The translations under genes were made by a program, and so were the position numbers. Positions 54,301-64,000 of a stretch of DNA of 64,000 nt are shown in pieces. The notes beneath the pieces were generated by a model. That model saw only the letters and a program-made list of their open reading frames with translations. It searched no databases and had not been told where the DNA came from. Within the stretch, counting starts at the first letter, position 1. Each line of letters begins with the position of its first letter. The stretch is from Eutreptiella sp. 'Long Island Sound 2002' (taxonomy: Eukaryota; Euglenozoa; Euglenophyceae; Eutreptiales; Eutreptiaceae), in NCBI GenBank assembly GCA_964036045.1, contig OZ038381.1, positions 157,236,283 through 157,300,282 on the forward strand, in the 5' to 3' direction.

Positions 54301-55879
54301 TACCAGGCAGCAAATCAGTTTGCCGCTGGTATTTTTGGGCCTTTTTCTGGGCCTTTGTGAGGCACATACCTTGCAAGGCCATTTGCACGGGGGCGGCCAT
54401 GCGCGCGTAGTCATGTATGTACACGCTATACCACTGTGTAAACCCGAGGAATCCCTTAAGGTGGGTGGGAGTGGTAATGTCCTCCCACCGCCACCGTTCA
54501 ATGGCGGCTACCTTTTCAGGGTCCCCGTGCCTACCCCCGGGTGTGAGTATGTGTCCACAAAATTTAACGCGAGTGACGAACATTTTGCACTTTTCGGGCT
54601 TCAGGGAGAGCTTGTAGTGTGCCAAAATTTGAAACAACTCCCGTAGCTGACGCTCATGGTCCTCTATGCAGAGACGACTAAGTTTTTCGTTCCTCTCCAA
54701 ATTGTCCCGGTCAGGGGTACCGTGTAGCAGGTCATCAATGTACGGCTTTGTACCAAACCGTTTTGTGAAACTTTTCTTGTCCCCAAACCCGGTATCCAGG
54801 CAGGCCGCCACCATGCGCTGGTATGCCGTGGGTGCCGTTTTTAGGCCCATGGGGAGTACCAGCCATTCGTACACCCCCCATGGTGTCACGAAGGCCGTAT
54901 ATTGCCTGCTTTCAGGCGCTAAATGCATTTGGTGAAACCCGTCTTGGAGGTCAAAGACGGACCAAAGTGCATTTTTACCGTGCGAGAGGATCATATCCTC
55001 TATGATTGGGAGGGGAAAGGGGTCGTCGCTGACCTGGGAGTTCAGGTGGCGGTAATCAATTACCAGCCTCCATTTTCCCCCAGGCTTGGGGACCACAAAG
55101 GCCCGTGCAGCCCACACCGAACCAGACTTCTGCAAGAAGCCTCGGGCAATAAACTTGTTAACGGGTTCGCGGAAAGCCGCGTCTCGTATGCCGCACGTGC
55201 GGTATGGCACACATTTCTGCGGCTGTGGGGTGGCGGTTTTAAAGGGTATGGCATGCTCCCCGTGCGGCCGGAGATCCCGCGGGACCTCGTTGATGGGTGT
55301 GTGTTGAAACATTTTTTCTTTGAAGGACTCCTGCAATTGGGCCCTTACTTCCGCACAGCGGGGGTCCTCCTGGTCCGCCTGCACTGCCGCCCGCACCGAC
55401 CGTTGAGACCGTGGGCGGTAGTATTTCCCTTTGGCGTCATGTTCAACGAGGTCCCGTAACCGGGGAGAGGTGTCAGTATCACCCTCATACCCACCAGCAA
55501 CTGCGTCGCAGGCACTGTCCCGGACGTTGCTGGGGAATGCATCAAAAAGAACCACCCTGGTGGTCCAGCCTCTGGATGGCGGGAGGATAAAACCCGCATT
55601 GTCCTGGTAGACCCGTTGGTCCGCCGGCAAGTCCCACCAATCCAGGGCTATCTCCCCCAACTCCCAAAACCCATCATGTGCCTTCCACACAGGGACAATC
55701 ATTATCCCTTGGGCCTGGTCCATGATGGCCTTGAGGACGACATCCTGCATTCTAGAGAAGGGGGCATTAACCCATAGGTGGTCTCGGCCCCAGTCCTTGG
55801 AGAAGGCATCCTGGGCCTGCGTCTAATACCGCGGGAACTGGGCGTTGCATTTTTGGGCGAATGCATCAACCATGGACTA
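51383..55879 (-). pseudogene. Gypsy D pol: MT-like, RT, RNase H, integrase, chromodomain-like
   Basis: The MT-like block (55879-55640) reads VDAFAQKCNAQFPRY-stop, DAFSKDWGRDHLWVNAPFSR and GIMIVPVW, with TAGs at 55877-55879 and 55823-55825. The long open part starts at 55750. RT: FVVPKPGGKWRLVIDYRHLN and TKPYIDDLLHG. RNase H: ITVDSSTFAFGGTLEQ. Integrase: HSCSHPGVDK ... CDTCQTC, AMDIVHLP, then LRNNAKYF, where the second catalytic Asp is Asn, and KTNGRAER. TGA at 52067-52069 replaces Trp (MAL-stop-GLND, against LALWGLND in B). The tail (51383-52066) has a WVRNLPKSEDR module and a chromodomain-like DVVDFKEVPS ... QKWLVKWKGHQEWTWE. Confidence 0.85.
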
Positions 55880-56962
55880 CTGCTCCCTTCCTGAAACCCC
55901 TGCCCATGCCAAAATCTCTTGCCTCAGACTCGGCAGTACTGCGTATGCCTCGGTTTTATAAGTACGACTCGCTGACTTATGTAGCGCCTTGTGCCGAGCT
56001 GCGGTTGGTAGTGCCTGAGCCTTCTTAGAAATGCGGACGGGCCGTACCGAGGTGGTACCTGAACTGGATCCTGGGAAGCGACCGTACCGTTGGACGACCT
56101 GCTTGTCCGTGGGGGGGTCCGTACCGGAGAGCCTGGGCTGTCTTGTGGGGGGTTCTGGAAGGGCTTCTCCCCTCCATTGGCCGTTGTGGTTCTGGTGGTA
56201 TCCCCACCCCCCGGCGAAGCTGTCTGGGAACGCGGTGTGGACGGGGGAGGGGGTTGTGAGGGGCCGAGCTAAAATAGGCTCGCCCTCTTCTGACCCGGGC
56301 TCGGATAACCCTTGCTCGCTCTCGGTACCGCAGGCACTGGCACCTAAACCGTTGTGGCTCGACTTCCGGGGGGGGTATGAAGCGGGGAACTCCGTCCCCG
56401 GCTTCCCCCGTGGCGGTAGGGGGGGGTATGGACTGTAGTGGCTTGTACCTAGCCTGAGCTATGGTTATCCACTCCATAGAATATGGGGGTCCGGTTGGAG
56501 GAAAATCTGCATACTGCGGGTCCCCCATGCTGTCCTCATACTCCTGAACCAAATAGTACGAATCATCACAATCAAACTGTCTATCTGGTGCCACTAAACC
56601 TACCGAGACACACTGGCAGACCGTAACAGGCTGTCAGGGCGGGGTTACCAACTGCTGCTCGGGAGGAGAGGGTAACGGCTGCTCCACTCCTAAGCTAGCG
56701 TTGCGTGTCGCTGACATGACGGTGGCTACTGTGGTGACTTGCTGCACTGCCACAGCTACTGCCGCCACTTGTTGTCCTAAAGAGGCCAACGTCTGCGTGA
56801 TGGCGGCAGCCCATGTCGTCCATTGTACACTGGGAGTTTCCTCGCCGGGAGCCTCCTCAATCAATAGAGAGGGGGGATTAGGGTCGGTCCCCACTTCCTG
56901 CAGGACAGTGGGCTCAGAGTACTCTGCCAACGTATCCACTAGGCAGTCCCGAGGAGCATCAA
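55880..56962 (-). pseudogene. Gypsy D linker between protease and MT-like domain
   Basis: The minus frame from 56962 (VDAPRDCLVDTLAEYSEP) continues the protease interrupted by F. It is interrupted by TGA at 56634-56636 and then reads APDRQFDCDDSYYLVQEYED. A frame change near 56290 leads to EPGSEEGEPILARPLTTPSP and a region (SVRPVRISKKAQALP ... LRQEILAWAGVSG) that aligns with B before its MT-like domain. It is Pro-rich and probably a flexible linker. Confidence 0.55.
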
Positions 56963-57229
56963 CACCTATGATTTTATGAAGTCGCCAGATCCCAAAATTA
57001 TTGTCGCAGCGGATGCCAAAAAACCAACAGAAACTGTCGCCGCGCGCGCATTTTCACTCGCCGAGAGCAATTTTTGGCTCAGAAATCTGAAAATACGCGA
57101 TTACGAAGCGCTTTTTGCGCGTACAATCGAAGATACCAACCACCCGCACCTTTTCAATCACGATACCCCGCTCGGAACTGCTCCCAAGTCTCGTAAACGG
57201 TCAATTACCTCCCAAAAAGCCACAATTTG

Positions 57230-57629
57230 GCCTTTTTTTGCCATTTTTTCGTCGGAAAACACATTCTATCTTGTTCCGAGAGGCTGCGGATCAATCAAAG
57301 GTGTTCCGTGGAACCACTTGACGATTTCCAAAACATAGCAACATCCACCAAGCCATCAAGCTCTCGTAACGTGCCAATCTACCCCCATTTTTGGCCCAAA
57401 ATGCCACATTTTGGCCTTTTTTCACCACTCTTTCATCATAAAACACATTCTATCTCTTTCTAAGAGGTTGCGGATCAATCAAAGGTGTTTAATGGAACCA
57501 CTTGACGATTTCCAAAACATAGCAACATCCACCAAGCCATCAAGCTCTCGTAACGTGCGAATCTACCCCCATTTTTGGCCCAAAATGCCACATTTTGGCC
57601 TTTTTTCACCACTCTTTCATCATAAAACT
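57230..57629. repeat. F internal tandem repeat, about 184 bp, just over 2 units
   Basis: TGCGGATCAATCAAAGGTGT occurs at 57285 and 57469; flanking sequence (CAACATCCACCAAGCCATCA, TTTTTGGCCCAAAATGCCAC) repeats in register. Confidence 0.85.
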
Positions 57630-57990
57630 CAATCAGCATTCTGCATCCTGCGATTCATTCAGAGTTCCTTGAGACATGGAATCTTGGGGGTGTCCGAGTT
57701 GATCAGCTTTGCCTTCGCCAATGTCAGCTTTGACTCCATTTGTCCATTGGCGGCATGTTCCAATTTGCTGATGTGTTGCACGTCTCAGGAGTAAGAAAGT
57801 TCATACAGACCAATTTCTGGATCGAATTCAATCAGCATTCTGCATCCTGCGATTCATTCAGAGTTCCTTGAGACATGGAATCTTGGGGGTGTCCGAGTTG
57901 ATCAGCTTTGCCTTCGCCAATGTCAGCTTTGACTCCATTTGTCCATTGGCGGCATGTTCCAATTTGCTGATGTGTTGCACGTCTCCGATG
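57630..57990. repeat. F internal direct repeat, 199 bp, 2 units
   Basis: CAATCAGCATTCTGCATCCT starts at 57630 and again at 57829; about 160 bp after each start are near-identical (GGGGGTGTCCGAGTTGATCA, GGCGGCATGTTCCAATTTGC). Confidence 0.85.
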
Positions 57991-58079
57991 AGTTTGTTTG
58001 TGCGCCTGTTGTATCTGTGTCAAATGGGAAGGATACATGTTGCAATTTGCTGATGTGTTGCACGTCTCAAGAGTAAGAA

Positions 58080-59260
58080 ATTTCTGGAGCCCGTCTTCGC
58101 CAAAATTTGACATTTTTCGTCAAAAATGGGCCAAAAAAGGCCATTTTTTTGCCAAAAATAGGTTTTTTGCCCTGTTGTGGACTGGCAACGACCCCCCCCC
58201 CCTATTTTGAGGGTGCCCAATACAAAAAAACACGTCTCAGGAACAAACAAGTTCATACTGACCAATTTCTGGAGCCCGTCTTCGCCAAAATTTGACATTT
58301 TTCGTCAAAAATGGGCCAAAAAAGGCCATTTTTTTGCCAAAAATAGGTTTTTTGCCCTGTCGTGGACTGGCAACGACCCCCCCCCCCTATTTTGAGGGTG
58401 CCCAATACAAAAAAACACGTCTCAGGAACGAACAAGTTCATACTGACCAATTTCTGGAGCCCGTCTTCGCCAAAATTTGACATTTTTCGTCAAAAATGGG
58501 CCAAAAAAGGCCATTTTTTGCCAAAAATAGGTTTTTTGCCCTGTCGTGGACTGGCAACGACCCCCCCCCCCTATTTTGAGGGTGCCCAATACAAAAAAAC
58601 ACGTCTCAGGAACGAACAAGTTCATACTGACCAATTTCTGGAGCCCGTCTTCGCCAAAATTTGACATTTTTCGTCAAAAATGGGCCAAAAAAGGCCATTT
58701 TTTTGGCCAAAAATAGGTTTTTTTTGCCCTGTGATGGACTGGCAACGACCCCCCCCCCTATTTTGAGGGTGCCCGATACAAGAAAAAACGTCCCAGGAGC
58801 AAACAACCTCATAAAGACCAATTTCTGCAGCCCGTCTTCGCCAAAATTTGACATTTTTCGTCAAAAATGGGCCAAAAAAAGGCCATTTTTTGGCCGAAAA
58901 TAGGTTTTTTTGCTCCGTGGGGGACTGGCAACGACCTCCCCCCCCTATTTTGAGGGTGCCCAATACAAAAAAACACTTCTTAGCATCAAGAAAAGTCATA
59001 CAGACCAATTTCTGCAGCCTGTCTTCGCCAAAATCTGCCATTTTTTGTCAAAAATGTGCCAAAATTTGCCATTTTTTGGCCCGAAACAGGTTTTTTCGCC
59101 CTGGCGGGGACTTCCAAGACCCCCCCCCCCTATTTCAAGGGTGCCCGATGCAACAAAAACGCGTCACAGGAGCAAAGGAATGCACATGGACCAGTTTTGG
59201 CAGCCTCTCTCCGCCAAAATGTCACATTTTTCGTCAAAAATCAGCCAAAATTAATTTTGG
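58080..59260. repeat. F internal tandem array, about 184 bp, 6-7 units
   Basis: GAGCCCGTCTTCGCCAAAAT recurs about every 184-190 bp. Each unit has a near-palindromic AAATGGGCCAAAAAAGGCCA core, a run of C and TATTTTGAGGGTGCCC. Units diverge toward the right end. ORFs of 60-150 codons in the array are repeat artefacts. Confidence 0.9.
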
Positions 59261-59289
59261 GATGAGCCTGCTTCATAAAATCATAGGTG

Positions 59290-59914
59290 AGTTTGATCCA
59301 TAGCATTTGAGGAACGGGTAGCCGACTATACAGCCATTGCTGATTTCGGCGGAGTATACAAAGACCTGCTCGCAGCTCAAAAACCCTTCGACTCCATGCC
59401 GGTCCCGCACGGGCACGGTCAGATCCAGCAAGGCCCCCATTGTCCCTCCTGCCACCGCGTCCCCTCCTACGGACGTAATGGCAAGGGGCTTCCGCGCCGG
59501 TTGGAGCGTACCGCTCGGAAAAAATGAGGGGGGAGCAATGGCAAAAGCCTGGCTCCCTGAGTCGACCAGGGTAGGCGCTTGGCTCTCTTCACCCGTTCTC
59601 CAGCGGGCACTGCCCTGCACCACCAATTACCGGTGCGTGCCTGTTGAACCAGGCGCGCGCCGGCGACGCACCGCACATACTCGGGGTCGTCGGAGGGTAC
59701 GGCGCGTACGAGCATCGTATATTGGGCTCACCGGCACCGACCGTATGGTTGCAGTAGAAATGATGACCTTCGGCGCCGACGGACTACGTACAGGGGGTGG
59801 ATCCGTCAACGCCGGCCGAGCCTGCGGGGTGCCAGCAGTATGGTCAGCGTCCCGCAGCCTGGCTACTCTCTTGCGAGCGCGGCGCTCGCCTCCCGTAAGC
59901 CACCCCCGACGTCT
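59290..59914 (-). pseudogene. Gypsy D aspartic protease
   Basis: It is in the gag frame after the TAG at 59915. After an Arg/Pro-rich lead and a TAA at 59627-59629, it reads LVVQGSARW and then PTLVDSGSQAFAIAP (DSG active site) and GCIVGYPFLKCYG, matching B (LIDPGSQVFALAP, VILGYPFCKPYG). It is interrupted by F at 59289. Confidence 0.75.
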
Positions 59915-62900
59915 CTACTGACGCGGGTTCCTGGAGCGGCCCCTTGTCGGCGCGTTGGCTGCCGCGGGTTGGGCCGCGGTGTCTCCGTCGGCCTTCCCTT
60001 TGGCGTCCCCCTGAGGGGCTGCCTCGGCAGGCTTACCATCTTTGGTATCCACTTGCGCCTGCCGGGCACGGGCAACACTTTTATTCACATGATATTGGCA
60101 CTGGGCAGGGTGGTGGTCACCCCCACACCACATGCACTTGTCATCCTTGGCCATTTTAGTGGCATGTCGGAGGGACCAGTCAACCTGTTTCTGTTGACTC
60201 GGGGTCAAGCCTTGGGCGGCGGCTTTGTCGTCCCCCTGGCGAGGCTTGCGGTCTCCCCAAGACCCGCTACCCCTGGAAGAGTCGCCGCGCTTCCCCCTGC
60301 CTTTGCCCCTGCCTTTGCCCTTCCCCTTGCCAGTTTTACGGCCAGGAGTGCGGTCCCGATTGTCATCCGCCTTCTTGGGCTTGGGGCAGTCTGCCGCCCG
60401 ATGTCCCTTTTCACCGCAGTTGTGGCATGCGCCCTTGAAAGCTGCGGGTGCCGAGTCGCTGCGCGCCTGCGCCGGAGTTGCCGGTTGCGCCTCGTCATGG
60501 CGTTTTTGTTGCCACTTGCGCTTATCGCGCCAGGTGAGTTCGTACACCACCTGGGAGTGCGCAGCCTCCCAGGTGAACTCACCGTGTAGTGCCTCTAACT
60601 TTGCCAGCTCGGCAAGTTCCGCCCCGTAGCCTCCATGACGCTCAAGCGCCTGGCGCCACACCTGTTTGGCACGCTGTGGGGTGATGGCCCACTTGCGCGC
60701 CATGCGGCGAGCGTGTAACACCCACTGGATTATCCAGAGGCTGTAGTTGGCCACAGTTTTCGGGCGGGGCAGGTCCATTGCGATCCATTGCTTCTCCAGG
60801 AGTTCGCCGGACACCCTGCCTTGGCCGATAGTAGAGGCCACGCCATATATATGTTCGTATGTCCAGCCAGCATCCCGAACCAGACTGGCGTATAAGTTCC
60901 CTTCGTCTGGGAAACGCGAGCAGAAAACGTATGCTAGGAGATCTGGCGCCATGCGCTTACACCAAAATCCCCTGTAACGGTCCCATTCGGGCTCAAACGT
61001 GGCCCAGTCCCCTCGGAAGACCGGCCTCTTGAGGAGGTCTTTAATGACTTGCCTAGTCTCGGGGTCTAGGGTTTCTAACTCCAGCTTGTCGGTGCCGAAC
61101 AGCGCCCTGACCTGAACATTCGGGTCTTTGTGGATGGGGGCACTGCCGGGCACGAAGCCATCAGGTACAGAAAAAGACCCTAGGTCGGGTGTGCCCAGGA
61201 CTGGGGACTTACCCGCCCCCCCAAACGAAGGCAAGTTACCCATAGCTGAGAGGGGGTCACTCTTGAAAAATTCCTGCACGTTGGAAAAACTCACGTGCTT
61301 CTCCCCATCATGGGTGGTGCCTTTCATGTCCAGCCCTGGAAGGTCAAACGTAGCGCCACCCGCCTCATGTAGCAATGTGGGGGCGTTTGCCGGCGGCTTC
61401 GGGGTGGAAGGGTTGGTGTGCGGCCTCAGGATGTCCCCCAACCCAGAAAACTGCCCAACCCCCGGTGCAGGCGTAGTTTCTCCATACGGGCAATGGGAAA
61501 AACGAGTGCCCTCTCCCGTTGAAACATGTGGCGGAGCCCCAGGCTCGGCCTTGACGGGGTAAGTGGGATGGGAAAGGCTGGGGTCGGGGTTCACGCTCTG
61601 GCAAGGGGTAGGGGTGTCTCGACCATCCTCCCCGTCATCCGCACACTCATCCTCCCACTCCTGTAACTTTCCTCTTAATACCTCCATCGCATTCGCGAGG
61701 GTCTCCATACCATTGACGACCTCTGGGAGCTGCGTCTCCAAAGCCCGGAGGGAGGTGTCATGTTCCGCCACTCGGGCTTCCACTGCCGCCACATCAAAAT
61801 TCAGGGAGTTGGATACGTCCGGGAGTTGGGCCGGTGGTCCAGGCACTTGCTGCCGTCTCTTTACCAGCGCCAACTCCTGGGCGTTGTGTTGGACTTGTCG
61901 TTTCAAAGACGCATACTGCCTGTCCACTTCGTGGACCCTCCTGGCTAACGGATTCATGACCTCTGTTTGCAGGCGATCCGAACCTGATTCCGCCAGTATC
62001 AGGCGATGGTGACAGTCCCTGATCTCCTCCAGGTGCTGGCGCCGGATGGCTTCCAGGCTCTCCCTCATTTCACTTAGGACTTCCGCCTTCGAAGAGGCCT
62101 TGTCCTCGCTCTGGTGTAACACCCGGCCCCTGAGGTGGACCACCTGTGTGTTCAGCCAGGCCACTTCGTGTTCAAGGGCTTGATTGGCGTCGTCCAACGA
62201 AGACACCTTAGATGCACACCAGGGGCAGCACCCGTCGCTGCCAGAGCATGAGTGAGAAGGAGGAGGGTCATTGGGTGGCTCAGGAGGTGGAGATTCTGTG
62301 GAGGCGCCAGTACCCTTTTCCAGTATGGTGATTCTGTTGGGCGCTGTTTGCAAAGTTTGTTCACAGTAGTTCAGGCGCGACGTCGCCGCTTTGATTGTGA
62401 TGGTGCGCTCATCCAACAAGCTTGCTGTCCTGTCTAACTGTTCTAGCACCGTTGTTTGCCGGATTTTTAAGGTCTGGTAATGACCCTCTAACGTTCCCAC
62501 CTTCGGCTCTAACCCATTGACCGCACGTTGGAGAGTGGTGACCTGTTCAAGAGGGGCTGTAGCCCTCCTGATTTCCGCCGTCTCCTGCGTGATGCGCTCT
62601 TAGGCCTTCGCGATGGTGGCTTCCTGGCGCGCCAACGCGCCCACGCGCTGCCCCATGTCGTTCAGGGAGGAGGACACGTCGTGGATGTGGCTGCTGAGCT
62701 GCAGCCCGGCGGCGTCCACTGAGGCTCGCACGCCTTCGGTGGCCGCGTGGCAGCTCTTGATGCCTGCCTCCGCACGCGTTGAGGACTCCTCCAAGCGCCG
62801 TAGCCGCGCCGCTGCTGCTGCCTGCAGCAGTTCGTTGACGCTGCGCTCCACCGTGGACAAGGCGGTGTTGTGGGCCTCTTGCAGGCCCCGATGATCACGC

Positions 62901-63406
62901 CATAGGTCACCGATGTTGCGCTGTGCAGCCGTGACGGCGTTGCCCAGCGCCGCCGTGTCTCCTCTCATGGTCTCTAGATCGACTGCGATGCCTGCAAAGT
63001 GATGATCGTGGGTTTTCAACAGATCAAACACCTGCTGATTTCCGTTCAGTCCCGATCTCAGCGCCTCCGTGACAGCAGTCATAGCTTCACGGAGCTCCGT
63101 CACGCCGTCCTCTACCTGATGCAAGCGCTCAACGTGGTCACCGGTGTGGCTGATGGCTTGCCACTCGTGCGGACACCCATGTTGATCAACCCAGCGATGC
63201 CTCTCCACATTGACTAGCACGCGAGCTGCAGACAGGGTCGGTGGCACTGATACTTGTGGATCAAACGCTGCTGCCTTCACAGGGCTTGAGAGGATCATCG
63301 GCTCCGCCGGAGCCTGTTGCTGTGTTGTAGACTCATACAGCTGCAGCCGCAACAGTTCAGGTTCACCGATGCTAACCATGGATTCACAAAACGATGTACT
63401 CAGCAC
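59915..63406 (-). pseudogene. Gypsy D gag
   Basis: Start ATG at 63406 (MLSTSFCESMVSIGEPELLR), close behind the primer-binding site. Residues 60-260 are helical and coiled-coil-like. TAA at 62600-62602 interrupts the frame, which continues unchanged with more coiled coil (LEQLDRTASLLDERTITIKA). The capsid-like core is near residue 640-800. Two zinc knuckles follow, CHNCGEKGHRAADC and CMWCGGDHHPAQC, with Lys/Gly/Arg linkers. It ends TAG at 59915-59917, in frame with the protease. At about 1,160 codons it is long for gag. Confidence 0.8.
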
Positions 63407-63445
63407 TCAGTCTTAGATCAGAAAGTCAGAGATTCACGCTGCAAG

Positions 63446-63463
63446 CACCCGATGATGCTACCA
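63446..63463 (-). promoter_or_regulatory. Primer-binding site of gypsy D
   Basis: On the minus strand, 2 nt after the LTR end (...TTATCA-GT), TGGTAGCATCATCGGGTG begins with the TGG expected opposite a tRNA CCA end. The tRNA identity is not assigned. Confidence 0.6.
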
Positions 63464-63465
63464 AC

Positions 63466-63885
63466 TGATAAGCCACTAGGCTCCTGCACAGGACCGATGC
63501 TGCAAAACACGTGAACTTTGTTTCAAAATCCAGACCACACTTGTACCTTTGCCCTCAAAGCAACGCACTGCTCATACACGTCGTAGTTGTTGATCTTGTC
63601 CGTGAATCCACAGTCAACATGGTCACAAAGACCCTGTGCAACACACAGAGGTCGAATCCCAGAATACTTTACAGAGCACATGCATACACGATGTGTAAAA
63701 TGCAATCACCATGCTATTTAATAATCGCTAATTATTCTCTCGTAATTCTGTCTATGCTCTGTCGTGATTCTGTCTGTACTCTGTAGTATTGATGTCGTCT
63801 GTATTACGTTGTCAGGCCTATCGCTCGCGAGCGATCTCGCAGATGAGTCGCGATCGCCGGAGTTTGTACTCTGCTGCCTACTGCT
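63466..63885 (-). repeat. Gypsy D 5' LTR, outer 4 bp lost
   Basis: It matches 43297-43720 but ends ...CCTACTGCT without AACA and runs straight into gypsy C codons (GATCAATGCC). No 5-bp target duplication is visible. A small deletion at the junction explains this. Confidence 0.85.
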
Positions 63886-64000
63886 GATCAATGCCTATCC
63901 GCGGCTATTCAGTGGCGTCGCCAACAAGAACCCTCCAGATCGTGGGAGGTTTGGCACAGCGAAGATCAAGCTGAAGCCGAACCCCAAGATCTATCGTCAT
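63886..64000 (+). CDS. Gypsy C pol, start of RT region (partial)
   Basis: (CT)G ATC AAT GCC encodes LINAYPRLFSGVAN and then FGTAKIKLKPNPKIYRH, which aligns with RARLTQKYGDTFFSGKP and GEAKIRLKQDPRVYRH just before RT in gypsy A. It is the continuation of the C frame broken at 43296, and it runs off the window. Confidence 0.8.

Larger units (their letters stand above)
56963..59289. mobile_element. Element F, TIR-bounded non-autonomous element (2.3 kb)
   Basis: Perfect 19-bp terminal inverted repeats, CACCTATGATTTTATGAAG at 56963-56981 and its reverse complement at 59271-59289. It sits inside the protease/linker frame of D, where host coding stops on one side and resumes on the other. No transposase ORF. 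Most of its length is tandem repeats. No clear target duplication is seen (flanks TCAA and AGTT), so the superfamily is not assigned. Confidence 0.7.
43297..63885 (-). mobile_element. Gypsy D (minus), carrying E2 and F
   Basis: LTRs of about 424 bp at 43297-43720 and 63466-63885. Minus-strand order: primer-binding site, gag, protease, [F], MT-like, RT, RNase H, integrase, chromodomain-like, polypurine tract. It is a relative of B. It inserted in the linker before RT in gypsy C. Several in-frame stops and one catalytic substitution show that it is inactive. Confidence 0.85.
36093..64000 (+). mobile_element. Gypsy C (plus), split by D, continues past the window
   Basis: 5' LTR from about 36093, gag 38321-41437, protease plus MT-like 41438-43296, then element D, then the RT approach from 63886 onward. 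It is a sister of gypsy A: gag, protease and LTR core are recognisably alike. It lies inside the gag of gypsy B, whose remaining sequence is expected downstream of the window. Confidence 0.75.

Noticed and set aside
58020-59303. Several 60-150-codon ORFs in element F
   Set aside because: They repeat with the 184-bp units and carry no domain; they are artefacts of tandem repetition.
1-64000. Bacterial, phage or organellar origin
   Set aside because: Chromodomain gypsy elements, GT-AG introns, SET and Ulp1 domains and satellites all indicate a eukaryotic nuclear genome.

Overview
This window is eukaryotic nuclear DNA, packed with transposable elements. The evidence is four Ty3/gypsy-type LTR retrotransposons, remnants of non-LTR-type elements, a gene with short GT-AG introns, an intronic satellite, and no bacterial operon structure. 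Coding GC is high (about 60-70% by eye), while some LTRs and spacers are AT-rich. A unicellular alga or similar protist fits best. The heptamer tails of element E are one base from the AAACCCT telomere type of the green lineage, but that is weak evidence and I do not name a species.

Layout. Positions 1-1679 (minus) hold the C-terminal end of a non-LTR retrotransposon ORF (RNase H plus a zinc finger). It abuts E1 (1680-5036), a 5'-truncated GC-rich element with an (AAACCTC)3 tail. Positions 5101-10548 hold one damaged multi-exon gene: a J-domain-like region, a Ulp1/C48 cysteine protease, an Ala/Glu-rich then Lys/Glu-rich linker, and a SET domain. Its introns resemble one another, and one has grown into a 53-bp satellite that changes orientation.

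From about 11.1 kb to the right edge lies a stack of nested insertions. Gypsy B (minus) is split by intact-looking gypsy A (plus, 15384-33078, LTRs of 2.99 and 2.87 kb, 4-bp target duplication CTCC). The gag of B is then cut by gypsy C (plus, from about 36093, still running at 64000). C is split by gypsy D (minus, 43297-63885). D holds E2 (43900-49065), a second, longer copy of element E, and F (56963-59289), an element with 19-bp terminal inverted repeats and arrays of about 184 bp. Removing A rejoins the B polyprotein in frame, and removing D lets C run on into its reverse transcriptase region.

How the genes work together. Each LTR element encodes gag, an aspartic protease, a domain resembling the Dam-methylase-like region of DIRS elements (inferred), reverse transcriptase, RNase H, integrase and, where visible, a chromodomain. 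In A, C and D gag ends in a TAG that is in the same frame as the protease. A has the longest open frames but a replaced RNase H catalytic Asp. B and D carry several stop codons, many explicable by transitions. The most unusual observations are the intron family related to the satellite, the J-like/Ulp1/SET gene, and the 1,021-bp duplication flanking E2.
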